Made by a program: the position numbers and the translations under genes
Shown here: in pieces, positions 42,121 through 56,092 of the stretch
Numbering within the stretch: position 1 is the stretch's first letter
Layout: the number at the start of each line of letters is the position of its first letter
DNA from: Elysia crispata
Lineage: Eukaryota > Mollusca > Gastropoda > Plakobranchidae
DNA length: 64,000 bases
Assembly: GCA_033675545.1 (NCBI GenBank)
Contig: JAWDGP010006241.1
Span: 62,001 to 126,000 of the forward strand
Reading direction: 5' to 3'
Notes under the pieces: generated by a model
Seen by the model: only the letters and a program-made list of their open reading frames with translations
Database searches by the model: none
What the model was told of the DNA's origin: nothing

Positions 42121-45100
42121 CTAGAACAGAGAGAAAGAAAAACAAAGAAGAAAAAATAATATACATGTATGATATTTGTACATGTACCACAGATAAGTTA
42201 CCTACCTTTTTCATTTTCGATTTTTACACATTTCACACTTAACCTACGCTTAGCCCATTCATCTGAGCAACACCTTTCCCTAAACTTAAATTTTAAGTTT
42301 CTTATTGCTTACTGCTGATATATATATTTCCTCCCCCCCCCCCACCACACACACACATTAGACTGTATATCACACAAAAGTTATGACATTTGATTTGGTT
42401 TGACATTAATCAATTTTCAATTTATTACCTTTTTTTTCCCTTCCAGTTTCTGAGATAAACATTCTGCAGTTTATTTTGATTTTAAGAATGAAATCTCTGT
42501 ATCCATAAAACTCTTGGTACATTTTAATTTGATTGCTTTAGTTGGCAGTCAAGTTTGTTTTCCCTTTCTCTGAAAATTTTGAATTACTGTAAAAAAAAGT
42601 TAAATTTACGTTACTCTTTAATTGGAACCTTACAAATGTATAAAATGTTATTATGTTTTAAGTTAAACAGTTTTGGCAGAACTTTGTATTCACAAAATCT
42701 TCTTTATGTTGTATATTCGCTTTTTTTTTTTTCAAACGATCCAAACCAATGAAAACACCTCACTTGACATTTTCAGTTCACTCATCTTAAAAGAGTATCA
42801 CCAGACAATGACTACATCTGGTATTTAATATTTTGAGGAAAAAAAGGAAAAGTAATACATGCAATGATGCATTACCTCTATGCGAATACCTTAAGCTTTT
42901 AAATAAAATATAACACCAATTCAAAATATGAACTAAAGATAAGTTCTAGTGTTATTAAATTGAAGGTTCACAACATAACATTTGTTGAAAAATAAAAGTT
43001 GTGTTTTCTTGGCACATGCAATTAGATGCCATAGTTAAAGTGTGTTTATCAATAAAGAATAAATAAGAAAGAAAACAGCGCAATTCCATGACAGAGCCCG
43101 TTCAGAGGTATCATAAGAGCAAACAGAAAGTTACTATTCTATAATCAGTAAGCATAACTAAGTCATCACTTAAAAAGCAATCTCTAATTTAAAAAAAATG
43201 CCATAAAAATGTGCAAAGTAAAATTACAAAACTGCAAAAGAGAAATCTGGAAAAACCTACATGTATAAATTTTTAGCATAGAAGCTTTAGACATTGAAAA
43301 CATAGAATTACAAGTCAAGCCTACAGGCTCAAACCAAGAGAAAAATTGGCAAGCAATCTTTGTGGTTCAATAAAGGATTTTACATGTATTGCAGGTCTAC
43401 TTCTGTTGATTAGAACAAAGCTTCTTTATGTCTCAAGCTATTTGTGTACTCACAAAAAAAATCTGTCACAAATGGGGATATGAAAATAGTGCTGGGAGTG
43501 TGAAGAGGTGGACAGGGTAGAAAGTTTGACCATAAGTCCAACATGATTCTTTGATTATTATTCTCCTTGGACATATTAGAGTGGTAGATTTGTCTCGCCC
43601 AGTACTCTTTGCTATTATTCAATTTGTCTTTTCAACTTCACCCCTCCTCCCTGAAAAAGTGTCGAACTAATGTCTTCACGCATTCAGCTTTTGTCCAGAC
43701 TGATTCAAGACAAGACAGTCAATGTCTGGTGTCTTAGGATTGTTTAACACCCAAATTAAGGTTTAATTTGACTTCATTCAGAATCGTTAATATAGAGGGT
43801 CACCAGCGTAGGCAGTGGCAAGGACGATTGCATGGTTCCTCTTCCTTCTAACAAGACGCTTGATTCTGCCCCACATTGTTTTTTACCTATCATCTCCTTC
43901 AGTCAATTTTTTTTTGCTGTTTGTCACTGATAAATTGAAATCATGAAAATCTTTTGCAGTCATTCCCTTGACGTTTTAAGATTGTTAAGACAAAGATGTT
44001 CTAGCTACTGTTACTGCTTTGAACGACTGGTTTGAGGTATAATGCTCTAGTTATCTTACCGCCCTTTCTACTTTCTATGATGGCATGAATCAAATCAGTC
44101 TCCGTTGCGTGGCCCTTATCTAAAGAAGAGTGTGCTATCTTATAAAAGATTTCGAGCAAATTACTGGGGAAAGGCTACCACGGGATCAAGGTTCTGATCA
44201 CCACAATTGTCAAATAACATGTAAATCTCTTAAAAGTTAAACTGATTCCCTCTCTTTCATGTACACTGTATCAGGTCATAAAAAGACTTGTGGCTACTTC
44301 ATTATAATATAAATAGCCTATTCGACCTTCACTCTGTGGCCACATATAATACAAAACATCAAACTTTTTGTAGCCATACTTTACAAAGTTATAAACCCAC
44401 AGTTGCCTCACGAAGTAAAAACTAAATACTTGAGCTTTGCTTGACCGGGCAGTGAAGTATTTACTCAACATAAAAAGCGCAGTTTGTCTTTATGGCCAAT
44501 GAATCTTTACAGCAACTTGTGCCTGGACTTTATCATGTAGTTCATGCCTCTTGCTTTTGACTTTTTGTTTAAGTGCTTATGCAATGATACTTTCTCTTCA
44601 ACAACACTCAGCAGTATTATTTCTATGGGCTATGTGGATTTTGAATTGATCTTTTTTAGGTTTGTGAAAGGCCAAATAAATTTACCCATTCATCAATGAT
44701 GTGCCTGCATTTATCAAGGGATGTCCTCCCTCAGACAAGTTGTATGTCTCATTGAAACAAAATAAATGCTACAGACAGCATAGCATCAAAATACTTGTTT
44801 GGACTCTAGTGTGGCAATAATGTAAATCTATGACAGCAAATGTGGTCACACATATCTTGGAGAACAACTTTACTTTTTTTTTTGGCAGTCATGTTGTCAA
44901 TGTTTTGTACGGTCTAACACTCCTTTGCATGCTTTCGTTCTTTCTTGTCCCCATAATTCAAGTAGATTTAGAAAACTCTTTCAACATCAAGTTAAGTGAG
45001 ACAAACATTTCAATGCTCAGGGTACTGCTAGTTTTTTTTTTGTTTTTCCAGTATGCCCTATGCATCTTTAACTGATTTTGTATCTAACGTATCCATTCAG

Positions 45101-48100
45101 CAGGGTTCCAGGTTCTTTTCCATCAGTACGTTGGTCTACCTCACTGTACTTTTTGTGGTTTAAACGCTTAACTTGGTCATCATTGCATCAAAACAAAATA
45201 TGCTAAAAAAAAAAAACAGGAAATACCAGTGCCAGGCTATTTTTGATTGTCTATTTCTAGAGAGGGAAAAAATCTTATGACAGTGTTATTTTCCAACATA
45301 GTATTAGTAAAAGTCGCATAACACATTCTGCAACCTCAGTTCAAAAATTTTAGCAGTTCCGACATGTCCTTTGGTGAAATACTTAAAAGAGTTTTTCTTT
45401 TTCTTTTTTTTTTTATTTTTTTTTTCTGATGCAGGTCCCAACAGGGTATCAGAGTCACATATCCTCCTAGCGAATGGAAAGATATGAAATGTCCGAAAAA
45501 GTTAACATCCCAGTTATCCGTTGAAGAGAGCCCATCTTTTCACGCATGGTGTTTGGACATTTATGAGACGAAAATGTTGAAAAAAAAATTGGTGTAAGTC
45601 GCGTCTTTACACCTAGATATAAAACAATGCATCATTTTATCCTAAACCCTCTCTTCTGATGATTTATTTTAAAGTAGGCGTACTTTTAAGGTAATTTTAA
45701 TTATATATATACCCAAGGATAAAATTAAGCTACTTTTTATCAGAAGAGAGTATTTAATTCATTGCCAAGATTCAATTTTTTTTTAAAGCAGCATTTTAAG
45801 GTAGACAAATTCCTCTTTGGCTCACTATTTTAAAATACTGGAGCGGATATGTAACAATTTTCAGCCATACCGTACACTTCCAGATAGAAGCATGAAACTT
45901 TGCACCTGGGTTTTTTGAGGATGCTGAATTAAAAATGGCAGGAACCAACTTGTATCTCTACATTTTCTCGCCAAAATTAAACATTCAAATTGGCCGCCAT
46001 AAAAAACTGGATTTGCCTGTAATTTAGTTTAAAATTCACCGATTTTAATAATACAAATATTTGTCCCTAAACCACCTGCAATTATTTCTCTACTGCCCTT
46101 GTTTCAGGATTCTGCATATTCACCTGCCATGGTCAAGCATGGGATAAATATCATCAGAGAGATCACTCACCATGTCAATCCAGGACAGATTCCGGTGCTC
46201 ACTGTTGACCAACCAATGTATGCCATTTCTAAAATGATTCAATGGAAATGGCCAGATGAGTAAGGTGAGCCGCACTATGTCATACTGATGGGTGACTGGC
46301 TGGATGGAAGTGGTTGGACACATGTGATGATTTCAGGCAATGTGACAAGTGAGGGGCGTGCAGCTGGTGTACAAAAGGGATCACACATATCAAGAGGGCA
46401 GAGGGCACAACAAGTGACAGCAGCAGTTTTGTACACTCTTCTCCGCAGGGCATATGCTGAGTACCAAATCAACACATCAGAGAGTGAACAGCTACACTTT
46501 GATGCCTGGTGTGAAAAGATGCGTTCTGACTATCCTCAGTTCTATTACTGGTATCAAGTTTGGCAGCGGGAGATCCTTTTTCTACAATTTCTAAGATCAC
46601 AACGTAAACAATATTATGCTGCATATGTGGAGTCACTAAGAAAGATAGTTCCATGGTTCTTTGCTATTGACCATTACCACTATGCTCGATAGATGACAGT
46701 TCATGTCAGTACTTTATTTGCCCTGCGGACAAAGTGCCCCACAACACATGCTGAATTCCTCAAAAGCAACTCTGTGACACAAAAATCTAAGCACAAATTT
46801 TCAGCACTAGCCCATAGTCAAGTTCATGAACACCTAAATGCTACGGTGAAGGGAGATGGTGCTATAAAGAAATAACGGAAAGTGATACAGCCTTGAGGAG
46901 GTGGATGATAGCAGGACCAGACATGTTTTGACTATTAATGGAGTACAATGACAACCAGTCCAAATAGCTAAATGACACTGAGCGCCACCATGAACAAATA
47001 CCAAGTGAGCAAAAGACTTTTCTGTCTCATGTTAAGAATGTCACTGAAGTAATGGAGGAACTTGGTAACCCATTTGCTGATACAAGCGCAGACCTGTATT
47101 CACTTGAAACATAACAAATAATGTCTGAGAGGGTAATCGAAACTGTGAGGTGTGCAGAAGACATGGGGAAAATGCAGAATCAGAAATTTCTTGAGGACCG
47201 CATCAGTAGCAGTGCACATGATTTCAATGACACAATAAATAAGAACAATCTTCCTCTACTGAACTCTGTTGCTGCAAAGAAATCAAATATATATAGTGAA
47301 CTTTTTTCACCATATTATCAGTTGTTAGCAACCACTTTTTCCTGACCACCCTGTTGCTGACCATCGTTATTAAAATAGATGTTCCTGATTTGGGAATAAA
47401 ACTTGAAAAAGAAGCCCTTTGTGCGTTTGATACAACTTATGTTTGTGGGTGTGATTGTGCCATATACTTCTTACATAAAGATTATAAACTTATATTCATG
47501 CAAAAATGAGAGAGGGATGACAAAGTGCATCTTTGCAAACTTACCGACGTAAATAAAATCTACTGGCTGTCATATTCATTATGTCCAGCCACACCCTCTC
47601 CCTCATTCGCATCTAAGTTCCCCCACACCAACATCATCCCCTCTTCCTTACTACAACTCCACCCGCCTTACAACCCTCCCACGCCCTCCAATCGCCACCC
47701 TCCACCAGAGAGTGCATAGTGTCTGCTTCCTCACTGAAGAGAGACGTCCGTAAATCTTAAGGCTACCCGCTGCCCCTTCCTCCTCCTATTGCATTAGCAA
47801 AGATAACTCTTCTAGCATGGTTAACCTGGACCAATGCATTAGACATCTGATTGAATGTGTCACCTTATCTAGCGAAATTCACTTGATTAAGTTCTTACAT
47901 GAAACATTAAACAAGGTGGCAGTCAAAGTAAATTTTATGATTCGAACAAAATTATCATTTCTTTGAAATAATAGATCTTTGCTACAAGCCATTAGTCCTA
48001 ACCCTATAAGCGTTAATTCAAAACTGGACTCTAATCATTGAAAATAAAAAGGAAAAAGGACAGTATACTTGTTGTATTACGATATCGAGCTGATAGCCAA

Positions 48101-50129
48101 GATGTAGGCCTCGATTATGTTACCACAAGACACATGACATCACTCAGTGGAAATGAAAAAAAATATAGCCTAGACTAGTCCAGAACACACACTAGATCTA
48201 ACTAGTACTTAGAGCTTTTAGACACATCATAATATTAGGGAATGACGGAAATTTAAAATAAAATGTCAGGTAATGAATTTAGCACCAAGGCCCGCTTGAA
48301 AAACCCTTATTTTTCTCTGTTGGTGAGCGAAACAGGAAATATACCATGTGTGGGGTGTATGTGACACCCCGTTGTACGGATAGGAATATCTTGTTTTCTT
48401 TGGTCTCTTTGAGATGTTGGATTACGAAATTATCCCCATTTCTTGAAATTGAAAGGTTTCAGAAATGGCCAATGGTCAGTATAGTTTCAAATTATTTGCT
48501 ATAAATCACACATGATCAATTGCCAAAATGAATTTTTTTAGGAATACTGAAAATTTCAAAACGAAATTCCCATTATAAATATTTTGAAACAACTAAAAAC
48601 GTAACAAATCACCCCGATGTACGGATAGGGTTAACCAACAGGACATGATTTTGAATTCCAAGAACAGTTGACTTTACACAAATTCTAAAATATCATGCTA
48701 AGTTCTTAATTCCATTTTAATTCATAGATAATTGTAATAAATATAATTTATAATTACTGGTTGGCCTACCATTAAAAGGGAAGGTATGAATTTGATTTCA
48801 TAATTGCTTCAATGTAAAGTTTGATAAAGGAATCTATGACATTTTGATTCACCATGTTTGTTATTGTCAATCTAACATTTCCCCAAATTTTTTCTTCAGT
48901 CACAACAGAATGATTCTTTATCTTAAAGATGCGCACAAGTTACCATGGTACTTCCCTTTAAAACACCTTAAGTTTAAGAAAGACTCACGGAATGGAGAAC
49001 TAAATTTAATCTAGAGTTCATCTTGTACTTGATGATGTCTCATTTGAAACTAGTTAAGTAACTTTCGTTGGGTATAAAAATGCTAATGCTCTTTAATTAG
49101 CTCAAATGCCAGTCTTTAAATCTAATGTCAGTTGTCAGCTAAATCAGGATGAATGAACAGGCAAACCAATATGTATGCTTTGTCCCATCCCTTTTTTGAT
49201 GGCCAAGGCTTGATTCAGATTTACAATGGTCAGAAAAGATAAAACATCTCAGAAAAGTGACAACAATAACGCTTGAATCACAAGTGTTGCAAATAACAAT
49301 AAAGTAAGATTTTCTACTAGTGCATAAAATGATATACAGTCAATAAATTAGATCTGACTGTCATTTACTTACTTCGCTCTTATCTGAGACACTAGCTTTT
49401 CACAGATAATAACAATATGTGGGTAAATATGAATTAGATCTTATTTTCTTTACTAACTCCTTTTGTTTAAAAAGTTGAGCATTTTTCAACTTCTGCACAA
49501 ATTCAAAAAAAATGAATGGCATGCAGACTAACATATTCTAATCCTATCCTTATTCAATAAAAGCCAACCCAGCTTATAGAAACTGCATGTTGACATCATT
49601 GGCTTTCCATTTGGAACTTTTTCAGTATTGAGGGAAGAATTAGTCTTTTTTAGCAGTTTATCTTTTGCATTGTTTATATTGTTGCTAGCCTGTTGTTGTG
49701 AACAGCTGATCCTATTAAACATTGAGAATAGGCCTCAGCAGAGTCAGCGTTAACAAGCTCTGAAGTGTGAAAAAAAATCAGAAAGTGGATGGATTGTGAT
49801 AAATCTGACTCTAATCCTTGAATTAGTTCTGATTCAGGCACAGATGTTAGTGAAAAATGGTTATGAAAAGTCTAGATCTAGACTTGCACTTACGAAAAAG
49901 GCAGGATCCAAAGGTAAAAAACAAAGACAAATTAAAAAAAATTTGTGATTTTTATCATGACTGTAAAGCTCCCTTGAAGCCCTTTATTTTGATATGTGTT
50001 TTGTGAGAATTAAATAATATTTAACAAAGTTATGGTGCAGGCCAAAAATTGAACCCAAAATTATCTCCGTAAAAACGTGGATTTTGCCTCTGTTAGTTAA
50101 AAGTAAAGTTTTTTTTAAGGTAAGCCTAC
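42121..50129 (-). other. MRPL10: MRPL10 intron of about 8.0 kb
   Basis: Bounded by GT (50129-50128) and AG (42122-42121) on the - strand. It contains a degraded repetitive gene on the other strand (46.1-47.3 kb) and otherwise AT-rich non-coding DNA, including poly-T runs and a near-repeated CACCCCGNTGTACGGATAGG at about 48365 and 48610. Confidence 0.75.
46108..47345 (+). pseudogene. Relic of an uncharacterised repetitive gene family
   Basis: One frame stays readable from an acceptor-like TGTTTCAG (46101-46107) to 46875, broken only by stops at 46261-46263 and 46690-46692. It contains NPGQIPVLTVDQPMYA, GDWLDGSGWTHVM, SRGQRAQQVTAAVLYTLL, FLQFLRSQRKQYYAAYVESL, PWFFAIDHYHYAR and FSALAHSQVHEHLNATVKGD. 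I have a memory of many multi-copy animal proteins of unknown function with this motif order, probably mobile-element-derived; that is not verified here. The part after 46875 is more degraded. It lies in the MRPL10 intron on the opposite strand. Confidence 0.6.
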
Positions 50130-50266
50130 CTAAAAGTTGAAGCTCCGGGGTCTTCTTTAAAGCAAGCATTAACTGTGCCAATTTGGTCTCCTCACAGAGG
50201 ATGAAGACATTGTGTGAAGTAAGGTACAGTTCCAAATTCTGGAGCTTGCTCTTTTGTATTGCTGCC
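50130..50266 (-). CDS. MRPL10: MRPL10, internal coding exon
   Basis: This - strand exon reads AIQKSKLQNLELYLTSHN, VFILCEETKLAQLMLAL and KKTPELQLL before the donor G|GTAGGC at 50130-50129. The sequence fits the central part of MRPL10, where a loop with 'xHNxxxxxEE' precedes the final LLGG. The 5' border at 50266 is chosen because CAG|GGCAGCAA lets its first base complete the Lys codon left by the exon ending at 53992. A stop in this frame lies about 25 bp further upstream, so the exon cannot extend much. Confidence 0.82.
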
Positions 50267-53200
50267 CTGTTTTGTAGTGCAATAAGATTGAGAGGTTACA
50301 ATCTGGAAAACTAAATAAAATGAAATAATTGAAAACAGTGCAGGTAAAAAACAAATGGCTAGTTTATAACAAAAATTGATTCAGTTCAAGTATAAACATT
50401 GAAAGTAATATTGGCAATCTCTAATTTATTTTAGAGTTTGAGTCATGGAATCTGATGTCATACTTCTAAAAAATTACAATATGATTCACTTGGGAAGCAG
50501 TGCTTAATTATTTTCCTATGCTGAATCCTTTTCTCCAACCCCAAAATTTTTGTTCTTCAAATCTAAGCAGTTCAAAAAATGTTTTATATTTACAAGTATT
50601 CTATGGATGGTGACAACTAGGACTATCTATTTTTTTTATCTTGGCATAGTGTGTGCATACAATAACTTAACCTTTTGATGCGGACTAGATTTTGCCGGTT
50701 GGTACATTGTCAAGCTCAGGGAAGTCTTTTTTTTTATTGTGGGATGTATGCTGTTTGCATGATAAAAAAAAAAAACAGCTACAAAGAGGACGGAAAAAAA
50801 AAATCAAAATTCACACAACGCAACCCTTCTACCTACCCAACAGTTGCCATGAATAGAAAAAAAAATGAAGAAAGAAAAAAAAATGAAGAAAAAAAAAAAA
50901 TTTGTCATCTTTGATTCGGTAACATTTTTTGTGCTATGTTTATGTCATCCTCCATCTAGGAAGAGGTTATAAGACAATTCTTATCACAACTCAAAATCTA
51001 ATAATCTTACATTAGGTTGCTGCATAACATGCTGTCTTTAGGACTTCCGCACAAAGCAGAAGTCTGGTTCAAATAATTGAAATAGAATTTGAAAGAGACA
51101 CATATTACACTTTAAAGTTGTGCAATGTTTTAATATTTTTAAATTTGAGAATGTTCCAAATCATGATAAAGTTTCAATGCCATTTTTACCTAGAAGCACA
51201 GTTTTTCTTTGAAATAGCGATGAATAGTGTACAGAAAACATGAGAGAAATTTAAATCAAATTCATTGCATGTTACATAGTAATGTGTTTATGTCTTTGTA
51301 AGTCAAGAGTGCATATGCTTGGAAAACTCTAGCGAATTTATCCACAATTTTTCCAACAATATTAAGGTATGTTAAATTCAATTATTGAGATGAAAGGTGT
51401 AAGTTATACGACTGAACAGCCCTAAAGAGAATTGAAAGTGTCCTGTTTAAAAAGGGGTAAAGACAAAGAGAAATACAGCCTTGAACTACCATTAAATAAC
51501 AAGACGTCAAGGCCATTGTCCACAAGAACAAAAAATGGGAAATCCAGATAAATGCGATACCACTGGTCCAAAATATCTGGAAAGGTCGTTGCCTACGGTA
51601 ATAAAATACATATCTGTAAAATTGTCTTATTTTCACTGTCTGGGGGACTTGCTAATAGGTCTTGTCACATTAGTGGATAGGCACAACTTGACTAAATCCT
51701 ATTGACTAGTGGCCAGCAAGGAGAGTTAGTTTCCATCCAAAGAGGATCTTGTTGAAAATTATACAATCATTGCTCTTGCGCCCATCAGTCATTGTATTCT
51801 TTTAAAAGAGCAGGAGCATATTAGGTACTTGATGTAATAATTTATGCACTATGAAGAGGATATGCAGAAGTCGATCTAGATCGAAGTGATCACACATGAA
51901 GTTATTTCAAGTTCATCATGTGCTTAGAATACGTTTCATAATTCTGAGTATTAATATACAAGAGGTGTAAAATGTAAAAATGATCTAAGTGTTAACCCAA
52001 GAAGCGTAAAACATTAAATGCTCCACATGTAAATATTAGCCCAAGATGTATCAAGAGATTGAGGTAAATACTTGTTGATGTTATACCTAAACCTAGGAAT
52101 AGTGTATTGAGATCTATGGGAGTCTGAAATATTTTTTACTCATATTGTGTGCCCTCGTGCTATCTTGCTCTCCTTTCATTTGATTTTATTATTTTTAGAA
52201 TACATTCATGGAACTTGAATGGTAGGGTTGTTTTTACTGATCTGTTTTCAGAAAATTTTAAGCGTGTTTTAAATTAGAATTACTCATTTTTTAAATTAAT
52301 TTTCTCCCAGAGGAAGAATTCGACAGAAGTCCAAACTCCTCTGGTTCATTTCTTACTGTCCACCAGTATCCCTCTCCTATCTTTCTATTCAGTAAGATCA
52401 ATGGTTCGAACCAACTTCTTTGCACTGGTTACGCAAGTGGATAAACCTAAGGCAACCGTTTTTCCTTCTATCTTCCAAATTCTTCTGGCTTAAGCCTTTA
52501 GTTAAATCCAGGGCTACTCATTTTCCTTCTTTCTCCAGGGTGTCCAGCATTTTCTCGAAATGAAAATCTCACCTGACGATAAAAATCCTACCACCACTCC
52601 GCCCATAAAACTTGAAACAAAAACATGTCAAAAGCAACAAGCATATAATCTAGAACTGCTGGGATCTGATTTCAGCAGACAAAACATCTTTGTCCGATAC
52701 ATACAATTTAGAGAGGTAGTCTCATGTTTGTTTAGAGTTTCGGTATGTTGAATTAAAATTTTATGAATTTGATTAAGCCTCAACTACTGGTTTTGAATGG
52801 AGAAAACATTGAATTTGTTTTTGCTCGTCCAAGGATAGAGTCTTTCGTGGCGGTAGCCGCAGCCTCAATGTGTTTTTTAATTGACGCATGGACAGTTAAG
52901 GTCTTTTCCCCTGATTGTTAAACTTCTATGTTGTGTTAAAAATCTACAGATAAAATTGCTTGTGTCTCAACTATATATATCATCGTTTAGCCAGTCACTT
53001 TTTACTGTAGGTCTTAAGTCCACTCTGGATTGAAGTGGCACTTGCCCATTCTCTCCAAATACAGGTTTCGATTAAGTTTCTTCTAAGTCTAAATGTTTAT
53101 ATCTAATGAGGTCAATTATTTGTTTATCTACTACCTCACCATAGACTACTGATCTAGGCTTACATATTATTGACATGCTGAGCAAAGAAGATAGATGTCC

Positions 53201-53875
53201 ACTACCACAACTTGATAATTTCACAAAAGGTCTGTTTTCAAATGCCTTCACTCTATCAACACCATCCAAAAATCACGAACGGAAATGGTGTCGATCTACT
53301 CCTTGATAAATCGGTCTCGCAAATTAACCAGTAGCAGCATGATATTCAGATTCACTTATGACTGAACTAGCAAGATGGAAGCAAAACCCACTCTTGAATC
53401 CAATAGAACTCAGGAATCTGACTTTACCTGATAAAAATTATTATTTTTCATGAGCAATCTGTGCTATCAAAAATCAAGCTATGCTATAAGTTGAGAATGG
53501 AAACACTCAACACTGCTCCAGTCTTTCTGAGTAGGCCTACTTTTTTCCATTCTCTCCTGACTCATAAAACGTCGGATCTTCGCAAAGAGCTGTGTCCAGA
53601 CAGATAACTTAGCAGGGCAGCCTAAAGGCCGTTTCCCGAGACATCACAATTTTCTGTGCATAGGGATTACTTTTCCCTGATCACAAAATCCGACCAAAAT
53701 ACAACTTTCCAACTTTGCTGGACACAAAATTCTATTCGCCTATCTTCTGGTTTACGCCAGGCCAGACTGATTCTTTTCCTTTCCATCTATCGTGGGGTCC
53801 AAACCCAAGGTGATAATGTGGATAAAAGTAATTAGGCTAGTGTTCTGAGTGAATTTATTCAATAAGTAGTACATG

Positions 53876-53940
<65 letters not shown>

Positions 53941-53991
53941 TAAAAAGAATCAATGATTCAAACATTAAAATAAAAAGCAAGAATTTAGTAC
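50267..53991 (-). other. MRPL10: MRPL10 intron of about 3.7 kb
   Basis: Between the donor AA|GTACTA at 53992-53990 and the acceptor CAG ending at 50267. AT-rich, with poly-A runs near 50760-50900, a (TA)n repeat near its 5' end and no supported gene inside. The 65-codon frame at 53072-53269 (-) is open but unrecognised. Confidence 0.65.
53880..53938. repeat. (TA)n microsatellite
   Basis: About 29 TA dinucleotides, within the MRPL10 intron near its 5' splice site. Confidence 0.97.
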
Positions 53992-54167
53992 TTGGCCAAT
54001 ATGTTGTTGACAAACTTGAGCTTCATCCCTGCATTATGCATCTTTACCCTGACTTGAAAGAAATCTCTTGATGTCATGGGTAGGATATGACAGATGGCGA
54101 CTATCTTGTGCTCAAACAACTTCTCAAATGTATCCTTAGTGCTGAAAGCTTCATAGGCTTCTTGTAA
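53992..54167 (-). CDS. MRPL10: MRPL10, upstream coding exon
   Basis: An acceptor (TTTTTTCAG, ending at 54168) opens an exon reading LQEAYEAFSTKDTFEKL, then EHKIVAICHILPMTSRD, FFQVRVKMHNAGMKLKF and VNNILA before the donor AA|GTACTA. This matches the MRPL10 region preceding the TSHN block, including a conserved K(x)VAI(C) beta strand. The 5' exons with the start codon and mitochondrial signal were not found between here and the window end. Confidence 0.8.
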
Positions 54168-55221
54168 CTGAAAAAAGGAAAGAATGCATGTGATTATGTC
54201 ACAAGGGAATCAGGCAGAGGAACATTGCAAAAATAAATATACCTCACCATAAAATATATTTCAAAGCATACCCTTCATTCGTTTTTTACAAGTGTTCAAA
54301 GTAATACAAGATTTTTATGATTTATACATACTGCATTCAATGGACGTGCACGTTTCAATTGACAGTTAGAAAAATCTGACAACCTCCATGTTTCAATCAG
54401 GTAAGGTGCAGAGAAACACAATACATGTATGAGGCTTTCATAGGCATCCTTGACAACTCGTTATCTCTAAAAATACATATGTACCTTTGCTAAGAATATC
54501 AACCAATGAAAAGGTGATGCTGAGTTACCCAGGCGTCATAAGAAGAAAAAAGTATTTACTTCGTATTTTTAGTCATATACTAGTACACTGCTGATCTCTA
54601 AAAGTGTGACATAGGTACTGAAAGTCACTGATCAATGGTAACCCTATTTCAAATGACTATAATTAGGTTATCATTGGCAGAAGAATACCAAGACTAAAGA
54701 TATTGATTTAAGCAGAGGCATGACTTAAAGGAGACTAGTGGTTTTTTTTTATTATTTTTACATCTAAAGCAGCTTAACATTGGGCCTCCAGAGGCTTGTG
54801 CATGTGGCTTGCTTCAGAAACTTAAATCTGTTCGATTTTAAGTCTAATCTAAAACTAGTGACTCATGACTTAATCTGCTCAATTCATGAACTAAATTCTA
54901 ATTATTACATCTTTGATTTATATTCCATTCTAACAAGCCAACAATTCTCCAGTAGCAGAGGCCTGCCAAGCAATTATAGCTATCCGATTCCCGTGGCTCA
55001 GCATTTATGAAAAAAAGCAACTCAGAATTTAAAGTTGAAGGCAATGACCGCTCTATTCACCACGGCAGGAATATACATTATAGTAATGGGAGCCATTGGT
55101 ATTGTCAACAGAGTTTAAAGTAGAAAGAATGTGTCACAAGAGATTCTAATCTAGTCTATTATGATTTTCATTGTCATGACCGGTATTCTCATTATGAAAA
55201 TATGGAAAAGCAAGCAATCAA
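54168..55221. other. Non-coding host DNA
   Basis: AT-rich; no supported exon. The missing first exon(s) of MRPL10 may lie here or further right. Confidence 0.45.
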
Positions 55222-55790
55222 TCAGATGTCGTGCTCTTTAGCACGGACAATCATGACCTTCCACTCATCTCTATGCGTTTTTGCTTTCAGTGCTTCTAAT
55301 TCTGTCACTCTTTTTATTTTTAGCAACTTCGTTAGTCCATCCAACATCTTTTCACGCTGTTTTCGTGTGCTGAGTTTTCCCACCGTCATTCCAGTTGTCA
55401 CAAGATGTTCTAGTTTCTCTCTTCTCATCACATGGTCAAAAACGTTGCTTGGCATTTGCGTACAAGTATTCTTTTTATGAGTGATCTTGTTGCACAGCTT
55501 CTCGTAACTCTGCTTCGTTTAATTTCTTTGCAGTCCATGAGATTCGCAGCATCCGCCGAAGGAACCACATTTCTGTGGCCTCCGGTTTCTTTTGTACCTT
55601 TTTTGAAATTGTCCAGGCCTAGCATCCATACATCAGATCAGTTCAATATAGCACTCCAGGGCCCTTCTTCTTATGTGAATCGAGATGTGAATTGGTTATT
55701 TGTTAGTATTGATTTAGCCAAAATAATCAAAACCTGTATCATGTCCTCAGGGGCTTCAAGGAGACATTTGACTAGGCTGACACAGAGCTT
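55222..55790 (-). pseudogene. LINE (non-LTR retrotransposon) 3' fragment
   Basis: On the - strand, in several frames, are the last parts of a non-LTR reverse-transcriptase polyprotein: MWFLRRMLRISWTAKK (about 55580-55530), then HVMRREKLEHLVTTG, KQREKMLDGLTKLLK and HRDEWKVMIVRAKEHD ending at 55222. These C-terminal motifs follow the reverse transcriptase in many animal LINEs. Frames change at about 55430 and 55620. It is 5'-truncated, as usual for LINE copies. Confidence 0.72.
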
Positions 55791-56092
55791 TACGAGTGAA
55801 AATTTGTGAAGAAACAAAATTTACGGAACTAATACAAACCCATTAAAATACTATAACTCTAACATTTCTTTTTAAAGACCACACAGAAGATTTATTCAAA
55901 GCCAACACGGCCAGCATAGGAAATGAAAACAATTGCCAGCCTACACTTTGCCTAGGACATAAAGGAACTGGCTGACTATGAACAACTTAATGTTGGCGAG
56001 ATAACAGGAGCATGTTTCGAGAGAGACCAGAGAGAGACTGCGATTTGAGTCCTGAGCTGAGGCTAGGAGCATCGATGTGCTGAACGAGAGAC

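Noticed and set aside
51382..51636. Possible host exon on the - strand
   Set aside because: Open in more than one frame with splice-like edges, but no protein-like conservation pattern and no phase agreement with MRPL10.
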